Positions 24,301 to 39,300 are shown, numbered from the stretch's first letter. The stretch is DNA of 64,000 nucleotides from Chiridota heheva (GCA_020152595.1 JAIGNY010001690.1:1212001-1276000), one strand, 5' to 3'. Notes: a model not told the origin generated them from the sequence alone. A program made the numbers and translations.

Positions 24301-27300
24301 TTGAATTATGATGGTCGCCTGTACAGAATATGCCTTTGCACAAGTTGCACAATAACCCTTTTGTTCTTTGGTTTTTCTCCAAGCTTGCTAACTTGAAAAG
24401 TAATATGCAAATGGCAGTGGTACACAATGCATAATGCTAGAATGCATTCCCTACAAGTGCACTTGTACGGGATAAAACTTGTAAATCATTTAAGATATGC
24501 CCTTCAGATTGGTCGTAAACATTCCATTCTTGTGCGTATCTCCGTAATTTTAGTTTATTTTTATGTCCATTTTGCAAAATTTCTTTCGTTGAATTTTTAG
24601 GTGCCGTTTTGTTGTGGAAGTATGCAGGTCGAAAGGTGGAAGAATGGAGGACCTTAGAAGCAGAGGAGTGCTTGGCAAATGCCCGTAAACAACACCACTT
24701 CGACAGCAATCAGAGGACATGTAACATGACGGTGCTGACCATGATGCCCACACTAAGAGAGTCACTGCAGACCATGATCAACTCAGAGAAAATTATTGAA
24801 GAACTAAAGAAAAAGTAATTTTCTTTTTCCTTGGCATAGAAACTACACAGATAGCACAATTATGTTGGGCCAACGTTGATAAATGGTTACAATTTACATC
24901 TCACGTTGGCCCTACTTTAGGGAAAATATTCGCTATAGGTATGTGCGCCATGGCGCAAACCTTTAGCCAACTTTTAAAACCGACTGTTGGTCTAGTACGT
25001 TGCACCAATATTGGTCCAACATTAGCATACTAACCCAACATGGTACCAACTTATATGTCAACCTTTCATCAACATTGGGCCAACGGTGGGTGCTAACTGG
25101 GTAGTCTGTGAGAAAAGCAATTCACGCTCTAGATTGGGAATTCAAGTAATTATGAGAGTTAGTGCGTTGATTTCAGTATTTTCCGTATACGCTGGTGAAA
25201 TTATCATATTTTGAAAATATTCATCATGAGGATATTATGGGATGAAGGTGGGGTCAGTGCAGCTTGTTCAATAGGATTTTCCAAAACATTTACAACTATC
25301 TGTTGAGATGTATGTAGAAGGATGTTTAGAATACGGGAATACATTTTTATGCAAATATACAGACTTGTGGTTGAAATTTGTGAAAAGTGTGAAGTGATTT
25401 TCTTTTCTTTACAGACCAGAAAATAAAATTGAACTTTGGACTGACCTCAAAGTGAAGAGTAAGTTAGTTTTATATTCTTTTTTAACTAAAGATTGTGTAA
25501 ACATAGTTTTACATGAAATAGTATGGTAATTAGAGCAGACTGTCTGATCAAAGGTTTCATAAGGCTAATATCATGTAAAAGCAAAACATTTTAAGTTTGT
25601 CAAACGATGTATTGGAACTGTTGATATGAGCAGATAGCACGTTTGTAAAGGAAATAGGTGGCTCAAGTCGTTTGAGCGTACAACTTAGATGCTGGAGGTT
25701 CCGGGTTTGAGCCTAACATCGATTTTACCCAAGATATTTCCACAGATATGCAGAACAATATGCTGACATGAAGTACAGTGATTGGCCATCTGCATCCCTT
25801 CTTGTCGCCATCCGTCCTTTGGGGAAAGTAGTGATCAATAACAGGGTGGTGTTCACCATCCATCGGATGAGGACATTAACTGGCGGTTCTGATGGTTATG
25901 ATACCTGGTTATCTGATCACTTCTCAAACAGAGTAAGGTTTAAACCTGGTGTTCCTCCACTTCCGATCCAAATTCAGAAATTGGTATCAATTTACAGAGT
26001 GGTATTGTTAACCCAATATAAGGTTGTTGCTGAGTTTCCAATTGCGGGAGCATCATTACCCAAGAAACGGGCTTGATATATCGTAACCTGAACAAGAAGA
26101 TGGACTGGTAAAAGATCAATTGTTGCTTTTATTGCAACTTATTTTCCCAAGTTAATGGTCATACTCCAGTGAACTTGGAATAGTGAAAATATTGTCATTG
26201 ACGTTACTATTAGTGTCAATGTTCTGATCGGGCAGAGTTGGAATTAATTAAAAAAATTCTCACGCTTCTGAATAAAGGTGTCGCAAATCTTCCCACGAAA
26301 AGTCATGACAGAAATATCAATGTAGTGAATACATCTGTGTATACTTCCCTCTGTTGCAATTAATGTACTCTCATCGCACAATTACATGGGGGTCATTTTT
26401 AGAGCACTTATTTACCACATACACTGTTGTTTTCTCAAGAAATCGGAGAAGGAAAAAAAATCTTCCTGCTAATTTCCGATTTTTCCACTGCTATAACCGT
26501 CGAAACCATAGATTTTTTTCCAGCTTCGTGATCAGGCAAGATTGAAAGGTAATTTTCCTTCATTCCGATAGCCGAGAGAATTCTTAAATTAATGACATAA
26601 TAAACCAACATCATATTTTTGTGAATAAGGGTGTTTCAGTTGATGTCACGAGTTCATGTGACTTTGTTTACATCGCCATTTTGTCGGTCAAAACCACTGG
26701 CATATGCTGTGCACTTAATTAGACTTACATACATTTGCATGTTGTTATATAAGATTATTTTTGTAAGATGATTATGCTGGAATCTTGTTGTGCCATTGGT
26801 TGACTAATAAATGTGTGCGGGCGAATAAAAAGACATTTTCTCGATTTCCATCTGATCCTGATCAACGTTCGAAGTGGGTTTCTGCTATACGATGCAACGG
26901 CTTTCAACCTACGGTAGGCCTTACACACTAGGATTTGCAGCGAGCTCTTTATATCAGGTATGTAGGCTTTGAGTATAGCGAACAATCAGATGGCGGTAAC
27001 GTTAAAGTTACTCTTCGTATACCTGGTGAAAATATATTTACTGAAGGAAAATATGGAAAAAAATCGGAACCGAGCAAAAAACTGCAATCAGTAAAATTTG
27101 CTGATGTGGCACTGGTAGGTTAGCATGTAGTATGTTTATTGTACATGTGATGTGTCTGAGCTGTGTGAAGACATGTGAAACGCAACGACGCTGCTGCCCT
27201 GCAAAATGGAGTCCAGTTGAGTTATAGAGTCACGTTATAAAATCCCTCTATTTACACCTGCGAATTCAACAAGTTATGAAACTAAAATGTCAGGGATGAA

Positions 27301-30300
27301 GATGATTTTTTGTTGTTGCTATTTTCATGATTAATATGCTTTACTAATCTAGCTAATGCTCACTTGTGATGCTATAATAGCGCAAGTTATACATATTTCA
27401 ATAATTTTGTGCTTCATTGATTTGGTGGAAGCTTGTTAAGCTATGGAATGTACACTATTTGTAATGCAGTATGATTGCAGAGATTATGAGGTAAAATAAA
27501 TGTTGGTCATATGTGTGTTTAGATTTATACTTGAGGGTGCAAACTAATTTCCATTCTTTGTTGGATGTATTCATCTGTATCTGTCAAAATGAGGATTCCA
27601 AATTTCTGATCAAATTTATCAAATTCTTTTGCCATTTTTCTCTTTTTTGTTACAGGTTTCACAAGAGCTTTAGTCGCTGTGTACACTTCAACCTTGCTCA
27701 CTGTCTTCCTAAGGGTTCAGTTGAACATTCTTGGGGGTTATATGTTTATTGAACACTGCCAAGAGAGTCCCAAAAAGGTAAGAACTCCTAACCTTGTTGC
27801 AAGATAAGAAACACATAGATGCTGCATTAACTACCTTGCTGCAACAAGAAACACATAGATGCTGCATTAACTACCTTGCTGCAACATAAGAATCACATAA
27901 ATGCTGCATTAACTACCTTGCTGCAACATAAGAAACACATAGATGCTGCATTAACTACCTTGCTGCAACATAAGAATCACATAGATGCTGCATTAACTAC
28001 CTTGCTGCAACAAGAAACACATAGATGCTGCATCAACTACCTTGCTGCAACAAGAAACACATAGATGCTGCATTTACTACCTTGCTGCAACATAAGAAAT
28101 AAATAGATGCTGCATTAACTACCTTGCTGCAACATAAGAAACACATAGATGCCGATTAACTACCTTGCTGCAACCTAAAAAATAAATAGATGCTGCATCA
28201 ACTACCTTGCTGCAACAAGAAACACATAGATACTGCATTAACTACCTTGCAGCAACATAAAAAAACACATAGATGCTGCATTAACTACCTTGCAGCAACA
28301 TACGAAACACATAGATGCTGCATTAACTACCTTGCTGCAACATAAGAAATAAATAGATGCTGCATTAACTACCTTGCTGCAACATAAGAAATAAATGGAT
28401 GCTGCATTAACTACCTTGCTGCAACATAAGAAATAAATAGATGCTGCATTAACTACCTTGGTGCAACATAAGAAATGAATAGATGCTGCATTAACTACCT
28501 TGGTGCAACATAAGAAACACATAGATGCTGCATTAACTACCTTGCTGCAACATAAGAATCACATAGATGCTGCATTAACTACCTTGCTGCCACAAGAAAC
28601 ACATAGATGCTGCATTAACTACCTTGCTGCAACAAAAACACATAGATGCTGCATCAACTACCTTGCTGCAACAAGAAACACATAGATGCTGCATTTACTA
28701 CCTTGCTGCAACATAAGAAATAAATAGATGCTGCATTAACTACCTTGCTGCAACATAAGAAACACATAGATGCCGATTAACTACCTTGCTGCAACCTAAA
28801 AAATAAATAGATGCTGCATCAACTACCTTGCTGCAACAAGAAACACATAGATACTGCATTAACTACCTTGCAGCAACATAAAAAACACATAGATGCTGCA
28901 TTAACTACCTTGCAGCAACATAAGAAATAAATAGATGCTGCATTAACTACCTTGCTGCAACATAAGAAATAAATAGATGCTGCATTGACTACCTTGCTGC
29001 AACATAAGAAATAAATGGATGCTGCATTAACTACCTTGCTGCAACATAAGAAATAAATAGATACTGCATTAACTACTTTGCTGCAACATAAGAAACACAT
29101 AGATGCTGCATTAACTACCTTGCTGCAACAAGAAACAGATGCTGCATTAAGTACCTTGCTCCAACAAAAAACACATAGATGCCGCATTAATCACCTTGCT
29201 GCAGCATAAGAAATGAATTGATGCTGCATCAACTACCTTGCTGCAACATAAGAAATAAATAGTCGCTGTATTGACTACCTTGCTGCGACATAAGAAACAC
29301 ATAGATGCTGCATTAACTACCTTGCTTCACCATCTTCTACTCCTCCCCTAGCTTCCCTATTGTTGAAAATAAGCTCCAAATCAGCCTCAACCAGCTGCAA
29401 GATTGGAGCAACAATAACGGTTTTAAATTCTCCAAAGACAAGACAGTCTGCATGCACTTTTGTCATTTCAACAACCTCCACCTCAACCCGAACTTTGTGC
29501 TCAATGGCAATCGCATCCCTAAAGTTGAACACACAAAGTTCCTTGGTCTAACTATAGACCACAAGCTCACCTACAAGCAACACTTTACCAATTTGAAACT
29601 AAAATGTAATAGCTCCCTCAACATTCTCCGACTCCTCTCCAACACCACTTTAGGTGCGAACCGCTATACTCTCCTCAAAATTTTCAGGCTAACCATTCGT
29701 GCCAAGCTTGACTACGGCAATATTGTCTACTGTGTCGCTCACAACTCATACCTTAACCACATCAACACCATCCAAAATGAAGCCCTCAGGCTTTGTCTAG
29801 GTGCCTACAGGACCTCCCCAATCACCAGCTTTCATGTTGAAGACAATGAAACCCCCTTTCTACTTAGATGTAGAAAGTTTAGCCTCTCCTATGCTTTTAG
29901 AGTCCTCACCAACACCCAGAACCATGTTTACAACCTCATTAGGTACCCCAATTTCTCCACACCTCTTTGATAGGACTAAAACCCTATCCCCTCCCTTTAG
30001 TTTATGCATTAAATCAGACCTCTTCCATCTCGGCATCAACCCCGCCACTCTCGGCACCTTCTTCTGGCCCACTTTTCCTCCTTGGGCCACCCCCCTCCCT
30101 TCTGTCCACTTGGGCCTCTCCACTCATCACAAAACTCAAACCCACCCTAACCTCTTCATCAATCTCACAACCAAATCAAAGACCAACTCTCAAATTACAC
30201 CTCCATCTATATTGATAGCTCCAAGGAAGGCAACAAGACAGCTGCTGCTGCCGTCATTCAAGACATCACCCTCAGTAGCAGGCTTCCTGACTACTCATCC

Positions 30301-33300
30301 ATCTTTTTAGCCAAGGCTAAGGCCATTCTCCTCACCCTCAACTTTATTGAGTACTCTCCGCTCAGCCACTTTGCCATTTTCTCCGACTCAAAGGCTGTTC
30401 TTACTTCTTTACTCAATCTTAAATGGGATAACCTCACATGCCACCTCCTCCGGAAACTCCTTTCTCCCACCCTCTGCAGGAAAAGTATTCTTTTCTTCTG
30501 CATACCCATCCATGTTGGCATCCCAGGCAATGAAAGGGCTGATGCAGCCGCTAAGCTTGCCCTCAACCCCCTTCCTGCTCCTTTTCCCAAAACCCTCTTT
30601 GACATCAAACCGCCCATCGCTTCCCTTGTTCGTGACCGCTGGCAAACCTCATGGAACTCCCAAATTGATAACAAACTCCATGTCATCCAGCCCACAAATC
30701 CAATCAAATCCACCATCAACAAACTCTCTCGTATCGACAATGTTCATATTACCTGACTAAGAATTGGTCACACCCACCTTACTCACTCCCACCTCCTTAA
30801 TGGCTCCCCCAACCCCTCTGCAACAATTGCCATTGCACCCTCACAATCCATCAAGTCCTCCTTGCTTGCCCCCTGTACAACCTTCCCAGAGCTTCCCTCA
30901 CTCCCCACAAGTCAATTGCTGAGTTCTTCCAGAAAAATCCTCCGGATAAAATTATCTCCTTCCTTCATCATGCCTCCCTCTACAACCATATTTAATTCTC
31001 CTCTTCCACCCCCTCTCTACTTTGTTTTTGTTTCAACCATGCACCTCCCTTCTCGATCACAGCTTTCTGACCTCTTGTTTTTGAATTTCTCTCATTCTCC
31101 CCCTGTTTTCTTTCCTTCCTACCTCTAGAATGATCTGACCTCTCAGGCACAATTTGACCTTTGGTGCCATTGCCCTCATCAAACAAAGAGACAAACCTTG
31201 GTGCAACATGAGAAATAAATAGATGCTGCATTAACTACCTTGCTGCAACATAAGAAACACATAAATGCTGCATTAACTACCTTGCTGCAATATAAGAAAC
31301 ACAGATGCTGCATTAACTACCTTGCTGCTACATAAGAAACACAGATGCTGCATTAACTACCTTGCTGCAACATAAGAAACACAGATGCTGCATTAACTAC
31401 CTTGCTGCAACATAAGAAATAAATAGATGCTGCATTAACTACTTTGCTGCGACATAAGAAACACATAAATGCTGCATTAACTACCTTGCTGCGACATAAC
31501 AAACACATAAATGCTGCATGCTGTGATTTTTACATTAAAAAGTTTGCAAAAAATCCAACTCGATATCGGGTTGAGGGCAGCCTCATGTTTACTCAAACAC
31601 AAAAGGATCTTTCATTAGATCCCAGACAGAACTTCAACACCCGATATGGCTATCTGTGAATGTCAAGGAAAATAAATCTTGTGGTTATTTACTGTCCATG
31701 TGTGCACATCTCCATAGTTAATGCACCATTTCAGTTTGTTTGTTACATTGGGAAGCCAGTGCAATGACTGCATGCACTGTGCATTACCACAGCATACATG
31801 TTTACTTATAATTCACGGAGGAGTGAACAGACACGTGGGCTTAAATCTTAACCAATTTTGACCACCATTGGGTGACCATTGGAATTTATTAAGTTGAACA
31901 GTTGAGTTTAAATAAGGACCTTAGTATTTTTTGCTTAATTAATTAAGGTTTTTGGGGGATAGAACTTCTCCCGATTCTGGAGAAATTGTACTCTACTTGT
32001 TAGGTTGATTTTTGCATTGAAATAGTGTGGCAACAGCTTAGGCCTCAGTTTCCAGTTGATTTTGTGTGTGTGTCTTTCTCCATTATTTATCTTAAGGTTC
32101 TAGATAAGATTACACTTTTGTTTCAGGGTCTTGATTGTTATATGACCATAAGGAATATGTGGACTACCCTTCTACATATGACAACTTGTGAGAAATTTGT
32201 TATCTACAAGTTCCACGCATCTTAGGACAAAGGCACTAATGTTAAATTTGTTTGCATCGTCAGTTAAGTTTAAGTGATAGCTAACTTATGTACTTGTTAA
32301 AATGCCCAAATTGACTGGAATTTGTTTCATCAGTTGTTTAGTGGGTAGGTGGGGGGGTGCATTTTTTGAAAACTAAGCATTTTTTACGCTATGTAAAAAT
32401 ACTGAAGTAGAAAGTGCGGTAGGGCTCTCGCACGGAGGGGGTTGGGGCAAAATGTCCAGATTTAAAATTAATTATATATGCTGAAATATTTGAAAAATTA
32501 GGCGCTGACCTTTAAAGGTGGGGGGACAACAAGTAAGGCAGGAGAGTAGTGTGGTCCAAGAACCTTCTTAAGGGGCTTTAGTGGGGTCAAGAGGCAAAGC
32601 CTGTTAGGGACCCAGGGGGGGAGGTCTGAAAATTCTATTTTTGATGGCCCGCAATGGCAATGGAAAACTTTTCAATAAAAATAACAAAAAAGGTATAGCA
32701 GACAGCCTTGCATGGTTCTGTGGTTAGGGATGTACTAGCCCTGGAAGCGCTGAAGATTCCATGCTTTTGATGGCCCCAACTGACTTCAAAATGATAATAA
32801 TAATTAGCCATATAATTAGGAACATAATCCAGATGACTGCTCAAAATAATGTGTTCATTTCTGTGGTTAATATTTTCAGTTGGATTCCCCTTCAGTATTT
32901 TGAAACCGAACTGAATCCATCCCCAAATTAGAGGTAGAATTTTGCCACTATAGCCTACAATTATCATTCACACATACCTGTTTATTAAAAAAAAAAAAAT
33001 TACACTAAAATAAAAGTTGACTTTCTAAAAAATTTACAAATATTTAAATCCATTTTGCTGGTTTAAAAATTAGAAATAGACCCTGATCAGGTCAAAAATA
33101 TAGAAATTTCAAAACACAAATTTGTACAGATTTGGAAAACAATTTAACAGATGGGCTCACAGAAAGGGGGGTACGTCACCCCGTCATACCCCTTCCCGAC
33201 TGGCCTGGAAGCATGAGTCCTTATGCTGTCATAACATTTACTATATTGTGAATGAGGAAAAGCTTCTGCCATTTTGAGAAAAATGCCAGATATTTTGAGC

Positions 33301-36300
33301 AAAAACCTTGGAAATTTTAAAGTAAAATTCAGATATGTATTGTACTAATTAATAATTCAGAGATTTTTAAGATAAGACGGATATTTAAAAAAAATCTCCA
33401 GACATTTCAAGGAACAGGTCAGATATTTTGAGGAAGAACATTGGAAATTTTGAGGAAAAAGTTGGATATATTGAACTACCTTGCTGCAACATAAAAAAGA
33501 CATAGATGCTGCATTAACTACCTTGCTGCAACATAAGAAACACATAAATGCTGCAGTATATACCTTGCTGCAACATAAGAAACACATAGATGCTGCATTA
33601 ACTACCTTGCTGCAACATAAGAAACACATAGATGCTGCATTAACTACCTTGCTGCAACATAATAAACACATAGATGCTGCATTTACTACCTTGCTGCAAC
33701 ATAAGAAACACATAGATGCTGCATGAACTACGTTGCTGCAATGTAAGAAACACAGATGCTGCATTAACTACCTTGCTGCAACATAAGAAACACATAAATG
33801 CTGCATTAACTACCTTGCTGCAACATAAGAAACACATAAATGCTGCATTAACTACCTTGCTGCTACATTAGAAACACAAATACTGCATTAACTACCTTGC
33901 TGCAACATAAGAAACACATAGATGCTGCATTAACTACCTTGCTGCAACATAAGAAACACATAGATGCTGCATTAACTACCTTGCTGCAACATAAGAAACA
34001 CATAGATGCTGCATGAACTACCTTGCTGCAATATAAGAAACACATAGATACTGCATTTACTACCTTGCTGCAATATAAGAAACACATAAATGCTGCATTA
34101 ACTACCTTGCTGCAACATAAGAAACACATAAATGCTGCATTAACTACCTTGCTGCAACATTAGAAACATAGATGCTGTATTAACTACCTTGCTGCAACAT
34201 AAGAAACAGATGCTGTATTAACTACCTTGCTGCAACATAAGAAACACAGATGCTGCATTAACTACCTCGCTGAAACATAAAAAATAAATAGATGCTGCAT
34301 TAACTACCTTGCTGCAACATAAGAAACACATAAATGCTGCATTAACTACCTTGCTGCAACATAAAAAACACATAGATGCTGCATTAACTACCTTGCTGCA
34401 ACATAAGTAATAAATAGATGCTGCATTAACTCTTAATAACAAATGTAATGAATCTGTTTAAGATTTTGAAAATATTTGTATGCGGATGGGAACATACTAA
34501 AGGTAAACTACAAAACTATTGAATAATTTGATCATTGTGATTACAATCTTATTTCTCACCGGGAAGGTTTGTGTATGTAGAGACACAACACCAGATAAAT
34601 ACCATGATTTTATAGCACTTCTATGTATTGTATGTATTCTCTGCCATCAGAGTTGATATTAATTATACAAATTTCCCACGGTTCTAAATAAAGGTGGTGA
34701 AAATCTTCCCATGAAAAATTGCGACAGAAATAATATTAATGTAGTGAATACATCTTTATATGCTGCCCTCTTTCACAATTAACTCTTAAATACCCAAACC
34801 GGTCGTGACACGCCTGGTTGGACATGACTTAAACAAATATTTGGGTGGCTTAACCATGTGATATAAACGTAATTTTGGTATCGTTTGAAAGACCTCACAC
34901 AGTTCTTTCAGAAAATGTAACTTTTTGATGGGGGTTATGTTGAAGATTTTTGAGAAACAATGGGTTGAATTAAAGAAAATGCAAAAAATGTAATGAAAAA
35001 ACAATTTTTTCTCTTCAAAAGCTTACTTGCCATACTTCCAGACCTAACTTTTGCTTGAAAAGCCATGAAGAAACTATCAAAAGACATCTGAAGTATCCAA
35101 ATCCGGTCAAATTTTGTCTGCCCCTATCATCAATATCTTTTTTTTTAGCAAAAGTTATACAAAATTTCATGCAAAAAGCAAAAAGAGCAACTACCCCCTC
35201 TTAATTCTTGCCGTTATTTAAGTATAAAAACAAACCCAGATATTGGAGCATACAGTGTTCTGGTGTAGCGGATAGTGACTGGTAATTATTAATTGATTAA
35301 TTTCATTGTTTTGCTTTGTAAAAAAAAAAAGAAATTAGACTGGTATTATTGGAAAGGAAATTTTACAAGCAATCTAAATATGTAAGAAAAATCATCCATT
35401 TTCCTTATTCACAAGAAAAAAAAACAAGCTCAACAAAATTGGGCCTAATATTTGCACATTTATGTCGATATTTTCTTTACTTCTACTTGTTTATTAGTAA
35501 GTTTAATGTCTTAGCATTCATATAAACCAAACTTGTAGTGATAGGTAATTTTTTTGTCACGTTTTTACGGACTGAGTGTAAAGGTTTCTACTTTTTATTG
35601 CACAATTACATGAGGGACATTTTCAAAGCACATATTTACCACATATACTGTTGTTTACTCGAAAAGAAGTCCAAAAAAGGATTGTTATTATTATTATTAT
35701 TATTTTATTTGTTTATATTTTTTTACTTCTGCAAATTCCTGATTTTCCCAAGGTTATAACTGCCACAACCATATATTTTTTCCAGCTCTGTCTGCCATTT
35801 TCCTGTCTGCACTGAGGTTGATAAGTTTCAGTATTTGTGTTTTTTTATTTTTAAACAGGAAATTCATGCTACACAAGAAGTTCAAAAGCTTTATTTAGAA
35901 AAAGTGCAATACCTCCTAACTGATGGTAAGTTTTTGGTCATTTGATAAAAGTATAAAGTCAATGTTATAAAGTACAGAATCCAACTCTTGGAAGTAAAAT
36001 ACCCCCTTCCCCCAATAAATAAAAAAAAAAAAAACCAGGAAAGTCACAGATATGTAACAATATTATGAAGAAAGTTTTTTGGACCAGATATAAACTACTT
36101 AAAGGTATATGGACAGATGCAACATTAGCTAATTGTGCTTTAGAATCGCTCAAAAACCCAGAAAAGTAACAAAACATATCATCAACTTTGGTTACGAATT
36201 GGCCATTTTACAAAGTTCTTAAATCGTAAGAATCAGTCTGCAACTTTTTATACAAATTCACAGGGTGAACTTGGTATATCTGTTATAAATCCTTTGTTTT

Positions 36301-39300
36301 TATGTCTATTATAATGTTTTGAAGTGGTGCAGGAAATTCTTACCAAAAGTGTTCATTTAAATCTACAATACCCACTATCAAATTCTAGCAGTAGTAGACT
36401 TTTCCATACAGCGACTGAGAATTAGGAAAGATTTTTTTATTGATCAGCCGTACCTCAAACACTAAAGCTGTACGTATGGTCAATGTGATTGACATCTATC
36501 GCAGATTGCTCGTGATCAATAGGTAAAACTGTCCAACTGAAGTGACAGGTAAAGATTTTATATGCATCAGAATGGGCTTGAAATTCTGAACAGAATTTCT
36601 TTCTTTGCTTTCTTATTTCCAGTTTGAATTATGTACAATTTATAAATAGGAAAATACAATAATATACAATACAAAAAAAAAAAAAAAAGTGAACGAAAGA
36701 AAATAATGTAGAAAATGAGACTAAAAACGATTAAAGATATGAAAATGAATACAAAATGATTAGTTAAAAAGGGTTATAATAAGGAGTCTAAAATACCAAA
36801 ATGTTTAAAAATTGCAGCTTTATATACAAATGAATTTTTAAAAACTGTTGTTTCAAAACTTGAGATGGTGGCTGGGTTTCTCAGATTATAATTTGTTTTA
36901 TTGCACATGGATGTTATTTCTAAATTGAATGGGTGGTGTTTCGTCGAAACTATGTTTTGGGCAAGTCTGTCAAATTCTTTCTTTGCTGCATCGTTTACTT
37001 AATCTATAAGTAAATCACGGTCTAAACAAAATATATTGGCACAATATCTCAAGAAACGTTTAATTCTATTTTTATCTTTTACTTTTAAAAAATAGCACCA
37101 AACTGGGACTGCATAAATGATATGACATAAGAATAGTCTTTCAAGTATGTCAAATCAAAAGCACCAAAAAAGTGAATAATTTTTAATGCATGTAAAAGTT
37201 ATGATGTATGAAAAAGAGGACAGCTCAAAGTTCAATAATATAAAGCACTGGAAATCATCAGATTGTTCTTGCGTAATTTTGATTGAGAGAATGATGGAGA
37301 TTCAAAACGTCTTCATCATAGTCAACTGCTCCCATTCAAATAATATTGGGGGAGTATTGAACAACAATTGGTTAACATAACTTACATAAGCAAATTCATA
37401 GGTTGCCTTGTTGTGATGTCACAAAATATAGATAAGAATTTTGTAAGTGATTGTAATAAGCTTTAAAATTCAAAATGTTTTAAAATGGTCAATTTGTAAT
37501 GGATTTTGATGACACTTGTTGAGATTTTCATGGTTTCTAGCATTCGCTTCCATTTAAAGGATTAGTTCAGGGGTTATGCAAGTCCATCTTATATGAAAGA
37601 GGACTTCAAAAGAAACAAAATGGTGAAGAAAGCATTGAAAAATCTTATTCCATTAAAGGATTAGTTTAGGGGTCAAGCAAGTCCATCTTATATGAATGAG
37701 GACTTCAAAAGAAACAAAATGGTGAAGAAAACATTTTAAAATCTTATTCTGTTAAAGGATTAGTTCAGGGGTCAAGCAAGTCCATCTTATCTGAAAGAGA
37801 ACTTCAAAAGAGACAAAATGGTGATGAAAGCATTCAAAAATCTTTTTCCGTTAAGGTGATATTTAAGTTTGAAGTTTGGTATAATTTGAGTAGAAATGTC
37901 TGAAATCAGACTAGTTGTGATGTCACTGCCTCAGATTCCTCAAATATTCCTCTTCATGTATTCAATTATATTTTGTCCTTCGATTTTAGGGCTTAAAAAC
38001 CATTTGATTATGTCAGGAAAGTAGTAAAACAGAATCTCGTAAAGATGATTATATTTTACCACCTGATAAAAATTCAAGGGAAAATAATTGAAATAGGAAA
38101 AAAGTTAAATGTATTTTCTTCAAAATACATTAACAAGAATGTGAGGATAAGAGCGCCAACCTTCCATTTTAGACTTTTTACACCAGTCATTTTTACAAAT
38201 GTAGATAGCGCTTTAAACTTAATATCTCCTCAATGGAATAAGATTTTTGAATGCTTTCTTCACCATTTTGTTTCTTGTAAAGTCCTCTTTCATATATGAT
38301 AAACATGCTTGACCACTGAACTAATCCTTTAATGGAATAAGATTTTTGAATGCTTTCTTTACTATTTTGTTTCTTGTAAAGTCCTCTTTCATATAAAATA
38401 AACATGCTTCACCCGGGAACTAATCCTTTAATGGAATAAGATTTTGGAGTGCTTTCTTCACCATTTTGTTACTTGTAAAGTCCTCTTTCATATAAGATGG
38501 GCTTGCTTGACCACTGAACTAATCCTTTAAGCTCAAGTTGTTTCTACCAGTCCATAGATCTTTAACATTCCCATACATTTGAAGGAGATGCGTACAATAT
38601 TTTCAAGTTAAAACAGAAGTTTCTAAAAAGTTGCTTTTACACATTGGAAAAATATGGTTGTGGAGCAGGAGACTACAACTACAGTGCACAGCGATCTTTG
38701 GCAAGTGTGGCTATCTGTTCTGCTTGGATGTCTTCATCATACCCTAACATACGTTGAATGTAGTTAACATAAGAGGTGCGTGGACGTCCTGGTCTTCTTT
38801 TGCCATGAGTTGGAATGTAGAGAGCGTATCTTCTAGCAGGTTCCTCCTCTGGGATATAAAGGATGTGTCCCAAGAATCTCAGTTGGTGATTCTTTACACA
38901 GTGGATAAGAGGCTCAGTGTTGGTCATGTCATATATGCTGGCATTTAATACACGATCTCTCCGTTTGATATTTAGCATAATCCTAAAGCAGGCGTTAACA
39001 AAAGTGTTAATTTTGCACTCCATGTCCTGGGACAACAACCAGGATTCTCATCCATAGAGGAGAGTCATGCAGGAAGTTTAAAATAATTTCACTTTTGCAA
39101 AAATTGGGGACTTTTCCGCAGATGTTCCTTTTTCCAAAAAGTGCACCATGCTAATGCTAGGTCGCTTGCAGCAGATGCCATTTTGGAACCAAGATATTTG
39201 AAATCTTAAACATGGTTGATGGGTTCACTGTATACTTGAAGTGTTGGATGGGGATGACAGTTAACAGTTATATACTCAGTCTTGGATACACTTATTATGA

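Noticed and set aside
29801-31128. Several Pro/Ser/Leu-rich open frames on both strands within the LINE at 29-31 kb
   Set aside because: They are off-frame or antisense shadows of the LINE RT and RNase H region, whose C-rich sequence has few stops.
27790-34430. Possible CRISPR array or coding repeats ([14 protein letters not shown]) in the 42-bp satellite
   Set aside because: The units are contiguous with no unique spacers and the host is a eukaryote. Frames come from the unit length being a multiple of 3.
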